A stretch of DNA of 64,000 nt from Gamarada debralockiae (taxonomy: Eukaryota > Ascomycota > Leotiomycetes > Helotiales > Hyphodiscaceae), in the NCBI GenBank assembly GCA_002803225.1, contig NXFV01000277.1:1-64000 (forward strand), in the 5' to 3' direction. How positions within the stretch are numbered: the stretch's first letter is position 1; each line of letters starts with the position of its first letter. The translations under genes and the position numbers were made by a program. Positions 55,666-64,000 of the stretch are shown here, piece after piece. Under the pieces are notes generated by a model. The model was given only the letters and a program-made list of their open reading frames with translations, searched no databases and had not been told where the DNA came from.

Positions 55666-57099
55666 AAGGAGAAATAGAGCAAGATAGAGTTTAACCGGCG
55701 GCTAAGCAAGGGGGGCGCATTGTGGATTTCCCCACCCGATGCACTGGGACAGTCTGGGGGTCTGAAATAGTGTGATGGGAGTTGAAGTCTGGGGTACTGG
55801 GTGGGAATTTAGACTCGGGAGGCGCCGGGTATCCGGGTAAATACGAGAGCAGACTTCTGCGGAGGGCTCGACAGCTCTACCGCCTTGAAAAGGCTAAATA
55901 GAGAAATTTGATATTCACACCAGAAACAGGTTTGATAGGTCACCAGTCGGGGATATGGATCTACCTCGAGTTCTGACAGGACGTCATTTGTTGAATTCAT
56001 GAGGTGCAGGATGATTGCCACGTGAGAAATCGGGTTTCCCCCGCAAGACAGGGTCCTTCGTTTGCCCAGATCTCTCTATGCCGCTCGTCTAAATTGCCGT
56101 TTCACCACTTTTCCCACGCGCCAGCTCGTCTATTGAACTTCATTGCCAAAAACGGACAGACGACAACCATTGACAATTTGATTATCAAGTAACATCCACT
56201 TGAATAATTTGATATTGAGCCCAGTATTGCGCCCTTGGGCCGAATTGTACCAGATTATCTCCCCCCCCAGACCGAGAGTCTTGCAGGGGTTGAAAATCCA
56301 ACAATATTTTAAGTTGCAGATATTGTAAATTAAAGATGCATCTCGCCATGATCGACCCCTAAGATAGGACAGACTCAGACTCCAGACCCAAGTGTCCAGT
56401 TGACACTTGGCACTTGGACGCTACCGAAGTTGACACCGGCAGCTTGGGAGTGCTAAATTATAGTATTGAATACATGGGGAGGCACAGCACCGGCATAACG
56501 GTTCGAAAAAGCGGAGGTACATGAGGATGAGACCAAGAACTAAAACATTTCTCCAGACCTGCCGAATGATATTTGTTCCGTTCTTTCTCCAAATGATGTG
56601 TCCAATATTGATTCCGTCGGAACACGTCGGGCAATCCGAGCAATCGATGGCTTTCTGTATCGTTGGTCGAGGAGAAAAGAATTCTGGTCACTCATCCAAA
56701 GAGAATTCGAAGAGGCTCTGGGGCTTGAACGCCAAGCGTTGCGTCCGGCATGGCTGACCGCAATTCCGAGGCGAGTTGAAGACGGAAGAGCGTATGTGGC
56801 TCTAAAATTCGGTCCTTCCTTTCACCACTTTGAGCGACATGGCTTACCTAAGGCAGAAACTTTCTGCCTCGGGCAAAGATTACTTCTACTGAGATTCCTC
56901 TCGATGACAACTACATCTTCGGACAAAAACGTGTTCACCTGAGGTTACAGACGTATCTCAGAAGTAAATGGCATGTAGATTATAATTAATACAGGTTTCT
57001 AGAATACTACTCTCAAGTTTCGAATACACATTCGCTGCATACCCAGAATCCTAGCTGATTTAACCCTCGTCAATCCTCGACAAACAGCCAGACAGGGTA
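55666..57099. other. Intergenic with a possible gene remnant
   Basis: No intact gene. At 56545-56942 the plus strand reads DLPNDICSVLSPNDVSNIDS and then EFWSLIQREFEEALGLERQA, which looks coding and vaguely F-box-like at its start. It is opened by a stop, not a Met. Possibly a truncated gene. Confidence 0.3.
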
Positions 57100-59129
57100 T
57101 TACAACCCAATCAATCCCAATCCCATCAACGCAATAGCCGCGACGCTGTTACCAGAGATCGAAGAAGCTCCGCCAGTGAAAGTCAGAGGACCAGTGGGCG
57201 TCGGTGTAGCTGTGATCCCACCACTAGTCGATGTCTCCATGACACCACCCTGCGTTGACGTCGACAGCCCACTACTCACAGGGCAAACAGTCGTATACAG
57301 ACTTCGAGTCTCAGTCGTGAGATGGCCTTCATGGGTGTAGGTAAGAGTCGTGTACAGAGTTGAAGTGATCGAAGATTCTGCGGATGGCGTTGACGAAGCT
57401 CCTGGGCAGAAAGTGGTCGTGATCTCGATCGTCTCCGTCGTCTTCTTGCCAAGCGGGCAGTTGGTGACAGTTGGTGGACAGGAAGTGATGGTATAAACTG
57501 AAGTGGTGGTTATTGTCGAGGTTGTGGATGATTGCGTTGCTGGGATCGAGGAGTTGGCCCAGCTGGTTGGAGTTGAAATTGTTGACGTCGGGGAAGATCC
57601 AACTCCAGTGGTCGATGATGTCGGCTGAGCTCCAGAAGAGGTCTGACTTGTAGATGAAGAGGTGCTCGAAGCTCCGCCCGAGGAAGATGTCGACGAAGAC
57701 GGCGGGCATGTCGAACTCAAAGGAAGTTTTGTCACCCCACTCGCAACGCCAGAAAGAGCAGGAATACCCGTTGCTCCCTTTGCAATATCCACCACATTAC
57801 TTCCCGATGCCTCAAAATTTGACTGCGCCAATGCAATCTCGTTGTTCTGGAGATCGTACACAACGTATGCCGATCGTAAGAAGGAATCACCCAAAGAAAA
57901 ATACTCCGGGGAGAGCAAACTGCCTGGAAGGAACGCGATGATGCAGGCGTTTTCGAAAGGCAGATTTAAGTTGGCAGGCTTGTCCAAGGGCCCGATGATA
58001 CTCTCAGCCACGGGAACGTTGACAAGAGGGCCAGATGCATCACCGAAGCGGAAAGAGAGAAAGTCGTCGTATTTTGTGCAGCGATCGTTGCAGTCGACCC
58101 ATGCGAACCCACTGGCGCCCGCGGTGTCGTCGATTGCGCCCAGTTTGTTGTATATAGCTTCGACTGCAGTGTCGTCGATGTAGGAGTATGAGAATCCGGA
58201 GTCGAGAGTGACGGAATCTGGAGTCCCGGACATCAAAGGTGTGACCGTACCAGCGTTGTTATACGTCAAGGAAGAGAGCAGGACATTCAGTCTCGTGTAG
58301 CTGCCATTGACTTGCTGAACGGGCACAGATTCGAGAATCCCGACGAACTTTTCAGTGTCGATACCGCCGAATAGAACAGAGCCTGTGCTGGCGGCTACGT
58401 CGTCGAGGTACAGACTGTACGCTTTGGAGTTGATGAGACCTTGAGACAACAGTTGGTCTGGCAGATTGGGATACAGAGTCCTTGTCGATTCGAGCGTGTC
58501 GTATCCAATACCCATAAGTCCCGTAATGCCTCCTTCGTTGTCGACTGTTCTATTAGTGTCGGTGACCAAGCCCATTTGGAGACCAACGACCGCTGAAGTG
58601 CTGCCTTGAAAGGCGAAACTCTCAGAGATGTAGTCACCTTCGGCAACAGTGTTGTCCAGGTATTCGATGGAGAAGCCTCCTGGTGCGACTTCTTTGAAGG
58701 TGGAGCTCTTGGTCCTGTCGTCTGCATACGCATCAGATTCTGCTGCTCATGAACTCAGGGGCTGAGGTATTACTCACAAGTCCCATCGGGACATCCAGGT
58801 GTGGATTGGCATACGCTAGCACTAACGTCGAGAACCCAAACATCTAAGGAGACTGTCAGCCGCCAAAGAGGTTCTAGAGTCTTAGAATACATACCACTGC
58901 TCCCAGTGTCGATTTGCAAGGTGATCGGCTGTCCAGGAGTGCCGATCTCGACTTCAGCATAGTATCTCTGGATCAGATTCGTCAAAGTCTCGTCTTGCGT
59001 TTGTCGTGGAAGAAGATTAGATCTCGAGGCGATGCCCTTCGAAATGCGAAGAGGAACGGCGGCCAAGACAAGTGATGTCAAGGTCGCGACGGACAAAGAC
59101 GTTGAGATAGTCGTTTGAAGCTTCATCAC
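57100..59129 (-). CDS. GPI-anchored aspartic protease, yapsin/OpsB type
   Basis: Three exons: 59129-58895, 58843-58778 and 58721-57100; 640 residues (639 from the second Met). Introns are 51 and 56 bp. Pepsin-family A1 protease at the cell surface. A signal peptide covers residues 1-24 and a propeptide ends near PRQ. Active sites: LQIDTGSSDVWVLD, restored by intron 1, and VTLDSGFSYSYI. The catalytic domain ends near residue 420 and is followed by a 200-residue Ser/Thr-rich stalk with repeated TTTSVYTITSCPP / LYTTLTYTHEG units. A hydrophobic GPI signal follows (GASSISGNSVAAIALMGLGL). The layout matches Aspergillus OpsB and yeast yapsins, which shed wall proteins and cleave at basic residues. 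Confidence 0.92.
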
Positions 59130-59187
59130 GAAGATGTAGTTAGGCTTTAAAAGAAAGGAATCCAGAAAAGGCTTTGGTATAACGAAT

Positions 59188-59204
59188 GTGTTTATAAACG
59201 AGTG
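59188..59204 (-). promoter_or_regulatory. TATA box of the aspartic protease gene
   Basis: CGTTTATAAACAC on the minus strand, about 65 bp upstream of the ATG at 59129. Confidence 0.45.
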
Positions 59205-60442
59205 TATGAAAGGAGAAGGATGTCCGTTAGAAAGAGCGGGTTTTCAAAGAGAGATGAGTGTAGAAGATATACAGCAGTCAAATTACTTGGACAAAATCTC
59301 GCGGTCATAACGTAGTGGAAGTGGAAATTAAACTGCGCATGCTTATGCTGAACCCATCCTCCTAACCGTCGTGACAGACAGACCCGCCGCCGTTAGGCCC
59401 ATTGCAACAGCAAATGGCTTCTCATGCGATCATCTAACTCATCTCAAAATAGCAATTAGGCTTCGACTTTTGGATTCAGGGGTTCGGGTAAGCCTCAAAG
59501 CTTGACCTTCAGCTCTGCAAGGTTCCCCAATTCGATCCTCATTCAGGGGGATATTAGAGTAGGGCCCTGGGCGTATTCAATTAGATGGTACCTGCTTTGC
59601 CGCTACCACAAGTAAGCTTAAATCGAAGTCATTCCGGCTCCGTCTGCAAAACAACTTGGGCTACCAACCTTTCTTACCTTTGGGTAGGATACTTGCATGG
59701 CGGAGAAACCGCGTACTCTTTGGGACTTATGAAGTGACTGGAAGTTGTGAACTTGAATGACAAGAAAGATTTCCCCTTATTCTTAGAGATAGTATCACAG
59801 AAGAATTGAGTTTTGAGTGTTGATGCCTTCGCAACTTAGACATTTCTGTATCCTAGCCTCACCTCAACTGTAAGCCGCTGACCTAATTCCCCCGTCTCCG
59901 CGCCTGACAGCCTTGAAAAGTCCACGGGGAAAGTCCCATACACTATACGATCTTCCCTGCAGATTCGCTAAGCCTTCGATGTCGTTTTAAGCTTTTTAAT
60001 ATTCGGTCCACAGTAGTCAATAACGTGAACAGAATACTTCTGTGTACCAACCACCCCTTTCCCCTTGCATACACGCGGCTCCAAGGGAAACCATTTTCTC
60101 ATTTCAGCCATGCAATCCTGCAAGCTTGACATATTCATCCAGTCAGCATTATGGAGGCGGTGGTCTAACCGCTCAGTTCGGACCGGCCAGGCTTGATTTG
60201 AGACTCTCTTATTTGACGGCGTTTGATAATTTCCCATGCAATTGTACGGCGTCTCTCACTCACATTTTGGCTCAACATATTCGGCCTCCTCGGCCCCTCG
60301 GCATTCGACACAGTGTCAGAATACGGTTCCTCCTTTTGAGAACTCAGGAGAGAGACTATGGCTGAGTCGTAGTGTTGAATCGTGCAAACCACCTAACATT
60401 ACCTAGCGCCCTTCCAAGCATCGGTCACTTAGAAACACCCTT
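59205..60442. other. Intergenic, no gene recognised
   Basis: Holds the protease promoter and the 3' flank of the 2EXR gene. Nothing else recognised. Confidence 0.45.
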
Positions 60443-61276
60443 TCAGTCACCAACCTCCTCCATCAGCACCCCCCTATGCTTCACGACCCTCACCCTCGGC
60501 GCCTTCCACTCTGGGTGCCTCCTCTTCAGCCCCTCAACATCAGCCTGCACCTCCTCCTCAACCTCCCTAACATGACTCCAGAGCCCACCCAACATATCAC
60601 TCCATGTCACCCTAAAAGACCCCGTATTGTTGCCCCCCAAAAAGCTCACATACAGCTCCTCTAATCCCTCAAACTCTAACAGCAATTTCAAACCCACCGC
60701 ATTCTTCGTCTTCCTCCACGTATAGTACGGAATCGCCAATCGTCGTAATGAACGAATCGTATTCGTACCTAGCCAACGAAGCAAAATCTCAATGGACGAG
60801 GTGACGAACCCGCCAATCGCATTCCTCAGCTCTGGCGGATCTTGCAAGAACACGATATCCCTCCCTGGGTCCAACAGCGCGTATGGTCTATCCCCTTTCA
60901 ACGTCCCTAGACAAAACAACGTCCCACGCCCATCTGATTGTTTCGCTGGCGGAAGACACTCAAACTGCGCGTCCCCGCGAAAATTCGTGTCTGCATTCAC
61001 TTTCAAATAACGTTTGAGCGCAATTTTGCGTGCCTCGGAACAGATCTGCAGACATCCCAAGTCCTGCGGGGAGGTGTAGATGCGTTCGATGAAGGTGCGG
61101 ATCAATATCGTCCTAGCCGGAGCTCTGTGGCCATTAGGGCCAGGAGCGAACCCAGGTTGCGAGATCTCGCTCACGGGGACAGCGAAGAGATCGACGACGC
61201 GAGGTGCGGCGAGGCTGAAGGCCCAGATTTTGAGCTGGAGTTCCGGGGGAAGGAGTGCGAACTGTGGGAAGGACAT
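60443..61276 (-). CDS. 2EXR-domain protein
   Basis: A 277-residue single exon. The N-terminus carries the 2EXR motif directly at the start: FALLPPELQLKIWAFSLAAPRVVDL. This is followed at residue 75 by LGCLQICSEARKIALKRY and by DIVFLQDPPEL, as in other family members. The central segment with IRSLRRLAIPYYTW and FEGLEELYVSF is leucine-rich. No catalytic residues are known for the family. It is clearly of the same family as 14503-15546 but low in identity, so not a recent duplicate. Confidence 0.85.
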   Translation of the reverse strand: MSFPQFALLPPELQLKIWAFSLAAPRVVDLFAVPVSEISQPGFAPGPNGHRAPARTILIRTFIERIYTSPQDLGCLQICSEARKIALKRYLKVNADTNFRGDAQFECLPPAKQSDGRGTLFCLGTLKGDRPYALLDPGRDIVFLQDPPELRNAIGGFVTSSIEILLRWLGTNTIRSLRRLAIPYYTWRKTKNAVGLKLLLEFEGLEELYVSFLGGNNTGSFRVTWSDMLGGLWSHVREVEEEVQADVEGLKRRHPEWKAPRVRVVKHRGVLMEEVGD

Positions 61277-62128
61277 TGTGAGCTTGTGAGCTTAACACAC
61301 TTTCGTTTGAGAGTAAGAAGAGCGCGTGAGATATGAGGGTTGGGAGGTTGTTGGGGATTGAGAGGGACGGGGATGCGTTTGTTCATTGTTCAGCTGAAAG
61401 GGAACCCTGCTGCCGAAATGCGATTGCAGGGGCTCTGCGGCCCGGGTAGGCACGTGATTCATAGAAATGTATTTCATTCATTCCCACAGAGTCTTGTTCA
61501 GGAAATACCGTATTAATTGCATAACAAGACACCGTCTTGCAGCTCAACTCTTAGTACTTTAGTGATTGGGATCAGATCTTATCAGAGGAATAGAGTACTG
61601 TAAGAGGCATTGTATCATTCACCTTTCAATCGAGTCTTACATGTATTTCGAGGGTCTCTTTTAAATAAATCCGTTATAAATACTTAGCTAACCCCTTCTA
61701 GGCTTAATTTTCAAGTGGATTAAATCATAAACGAGTACTACAACTCGAATATTCTACCCTTATCTTAAGATCTTATATATTTTGACTCCATCTGACATGG
61801 AAAACCCCAGCTCCTACATAGCCCGGGGTCTTATACTAAGACAGGGTCTTGTTAAGCAATTACTACGGTACGTGTTCAATTACAATATGAGATTTTGGGT
61901 CTAAGTTTGGGAGTCGTTGTTGGCGGTAGGTAGAGTTGAGGAGACTCCATTTAGAAAACTATCACGTTTGACCATCATGATCGCCATCAAATTGCATTAG
62001 ATAAGGTTCAGTTGCACGAGTTTGTGGATTTAATTGAAGAAGTATGATTCGTTATTCCATAGCTAGGCGTGAGTCGTTTGAGCGTATTGGTAACAATAGT
62101 TGGTCAGAGCCTACGTGATACCATCAAC
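61277..62128. other. AT-rich intergenic region
   Basis: 61500-62050 is noticeably AT-rich with no open frame of note. Upstream flank of the 2EXR gene and 3' flank of the next gene. Confidence 0.5.
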
Positions 62129-64000
62129 TCAAAGACCACCCTCATCCTCGGTACCCGTTGTTTCGGCCTCACTACGAGATTCAACATCCAAGCTTTCTCT
62201 GCCCTTATTTTTATCTTTCTTAATGCCAAAAGCCCTTCCCCAATTGACGCTCATCCTCCCCTCTTTCGGTGTGCCAGCTTCCTTCTCTTTGCCCTTAAAC
62301 TCACCAGACCCCAAACTGCCAATCATAGGACTGCTAGTCACACTGTCCATACTCCTACCCAAGCCAGCATCCTCGCCAAACTCATCGAAACTGCCTTCAC
62401 GGTCCGCTCGATCAGAGTTTGTGGCGCTGGCAGGGCCCTTTTTGCCACCGAAGAAACTGGAGTCTTTGTTTCGGATTGAGGAGAGACTGAATTTGCTGGA
62501 GCTTCCCTTGCGGAGTAATTTCTGGAAGGACGATTCCTTCTCTTTCGTGCTTGCAGCTGACGGGTTGGTCATTTCAGATGGCGTGTTGCTTGAGATTCTC
62601 TCTAGACTCTCATGAGACTCAGCCATGCTGTTTTGAGTGTGGATCGAAGGAGTGTCGCGTGATTTTCTTGATTCAGTAGGTGAAGTGGTGCTGGCAGTTT
62701 GCAGTGGTTGGGATGAAGTCATAGGCTCAACAGCTTTTTCTTTGCCTTTCGTACGGTTGAAGAGTTTGAATGTTGGAGCAGCAGGGTTGAGTTTGGGTGT
62801 TACGGGCTTGTGGGACGAAGGAGGCCGAGTACCAATCACTCCAACCGGTGGAGGACTTGATTGACCGGCCAAGGGTTCTGAAGGGAGAAACTCATCGTCG
62901 TCGCTAGCGATGCCGCTTGTCAAACCGGTGGTGGAACTATGCTGAATACTAGGACGTCTGGAGGGATTGCGGGACCAAGTTGTCGGGGCTACGTTGACAG
63001 ACCAGTTCGTAGCCAAAGGGCTGTTTCGATTGATGGCAATGCCATCAAGAGCGGCTGGCCAGCCAAACGGTGCACTGTCCGTAGATGGGCGAGGTAGATC
63101 CGATGAAGCAATAGAGACTGGACGAGGACTGCTGGGGTCGCGATCGGAAAATATGGCGGAAGGGTCGTCCCCATTCGAGCCAAACATGTTGAAGGCGCGT
63201 CTTCTCCTTGCCCCGACGTTACGAGCCGGTGCAGGCCCATTGCCCTCCGTAGCATCGCCTGCAGCCGAGCCTCGAGTGAGGAAGCTTGGCATGTTCCAGC
63301 TGGTGGAGAAGCTGATGCGGCGGTGCCTGCTAGACATCACATCTGGTTCTTCGGTAGAACGCGGAAATGACTGACTCTGGCCTTGTTTCAAGCTTCCAAG
63401 AGCCGGCCCATCTTCCTGCATTGTCTTACCTCGTGCTCTTGGGAACGTGAAGAGGGTTTTGCCGAAGCTCTTGTGAGACGCAGCTTGGTCAGATCCACTC
63501 GGGGATCCAATGGCACCAAAGGCGGCTCCCGGAGAGTTGAGGGACTGTCGGTCGGTATCTACGCTATAATCATGGCTCGGGACACCATACTTTGCTAGGT
63601 TATGAGATGAAGTCTGAGGACTTGACATGAGACTGGGCGAGCGACTTGATGATACGGGAGATTGCGGATCGTTCTCAAGTAGGGCTGCTGAACCAATGTT
63701 TCCATAAAGAGCCGGGCCAAACGATCTCGTAGAACCAGCGCCGGGGCTCGGTGGATCGTCATCATTGAACAACTCGGCGGGTAGCAAATTCGTTGCAGTT
63801 GGACTAAGAGGTGCTCCAGCAGTGAGTGCGCGAACATCAGCTTCACTCATGCCTCTCATCTGCTCTGCGAGGGGTACCATAGCCGTGTCGTTGCTCAGGT
63901 CAAAATATGGTCCTTGAGCAAATGCAGGGGATGTTGTATTGTTAAGATTGTTGTAAGCACTCGCGCTCGGGTAAGGGGAGTCGATGATTGGGAAGCCAGC
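62129..64000 (-). CDS. Ser/Pro-rich disordered protein, 5' end outside window
   Basis: The frame is open from the right edge (position 64000) to the stop at 62129, at least 623 residues. The Met at 63880 is internal: the 40 codons before it (GFPIIDSPYPSASAYNN...) stay open. The sequence is dominated by Ser, Pro and Thr with many SP sites (PLSPTATN, PSSPRPVS). It contains the possibly conserved block FGWPAALDGIAINRNSPLAT then WSVNVAPTTWSRNPS. C-terminal basic-Ser segments are FQKLLRKGSSSKFSLSS and GRAFGIKKDKNKGRE, and it ends in an acidic tail. Looks like a regulatory protein with many phosphosites. Family not recognised. Confidence 0.7.
   Translation of the reverse strand, partial: AGFPIIDSPYPSASAYNNLNNTTSPAFAQGPYFDLSNDTAMVPLAEQMRGMSEADVRALTAGAPLSPTATNLLPAELFNDDDPPSPGAGSTRSFGPALYGNIGSAALLENDPQSPVSSSRSPSLMSSPQTSSHNLAKYGVPSHDYSVDTDRQSLNSPGAAFGAIGSPSGSDQAASHKSFGKTLFTFPRARGKTMQEDGPALGSLKQGQSQSFPRSTEEPDVMSSRHRRISFSTSWNMPSFLTRGSAAGDATEGNGPAPARNVGARRRRAFNMFGSNGDDPSAIFSDRDPSSPRPVSIASSDLPRPSTDSAPFGWPAALDGIAINRNSPLATNWSVNVAPTTWSRNPSRRPSIQHSSTTGLTSGIASDDDEFLPSEPLAGQSSPPPVGVIGTRPPSSHKPVTPKLNPAAPTFKLFNRTKGKEKAVEPMTSSQPLQTASTTSPTESRKSRDTPSIHTQNSMAESHESLERISSNTPSEMTNPSAASTKEKESSFQKLLRKGSSSKFSLSSIRNKDSSFFGGKKGPASATNSDRADREGSFDEFGEDAGLGRSMDSVTSSPMIGSLGSGEFKGKEKEAGTPKEGRMSVNWGRAFGIKKDKNKGRESLDVESRSEAETTGTEDEGGL

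Noticed and set aside
1..64000. CRISPR arrays, tRNA genes, rRNA genes
   Set aside because: No spaced direct-repeat array; no full A-box/B-box tRNA pair at tRNA spacing; no rRNA similarity. CRISPR would not be expected in a fungus.

Overview
The window is a stretch of nuclear DNA from a filamentous ascomycete (Pezizomycotina). The evidence is protein-coding genes on both strands, many 46-160 bp GT-AG introns that splice conserved proteins back together, and typical fungal families: HET-domain, 2EXR, fungal rhodopsin-domain, NRPS-like reductase, GH28 pectinase and yapsin-type protease. A plant-associated Leotiomycetes or related lineage is a guess from gene content only. I see no tRNA, rRNA or CRISPR.

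Layout. 1-3 kb is decayed sequence carrying a 455 bp TA-flanked MITE. 3-15.5 kb holds a cysteine-pair protein, a seven-TM rhodopsin-domain protein, a badly frameshifted NRPS-like carboxylate reductase pseudogene, a short SAP-domain protein, an MDR oxidoreductase and a 2EXR protein. 15.5-21 kb is mainly non-coding and repeat-bearing (diverged direct repeat, GC-rich fold-back element with a G-quadruplex motif, hexamer microsatellite). 21-28 kb has a disordered protein, an NmrA-like protein, a secreted endopolygalacturonase and a small secreted protein. 30-36.2 kb is an accessory graveyard: a broken secreted protein, an OrsD-like (PF12013) fragment, a HET gene split by a young LTR element, and a second MITE. 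36.7-46.2 kb carries three related SAP/coiled-coil/RRM-like genes (one broken, one with a replaced N-terminus) around a divergent housekeeping pair, beta-MPP and SDH4. 46.2-50.5 kb is mostly empty apart from a coiled-coil remnant and a possible Pol III RNA. 50.5-59.1 kb encodes an amino-acid permease, an MFS sugar transporter and a GPI-anchored aspartic protease. 60-64 kb has a second 2EXR protein and a Ser-rich protein running off the right edge.

The strongest find is a 1,493 bp element at 33452-34944. It has two LTRs that are identical by eye, a TACAT target duplication, a half-tRNA-iMet type primer site and only a copia-type gag, with no pol. It sits in the HET gene so cleanly that removing it and one TSD copy restores the HET frame at the junction. 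It has the architecture of a TR-GAG element. The second theme is a local family combining a SAP domain, a coiled coil and a C-terminal RRM-like domain, with decay, intron loss and domain replacement visible among neighbours.

The pectinase, protease, small secreted protein and the sugar and amino-acid transporters would together suit growth on plant tissue. That is inference from content, not evidence of a cluster.
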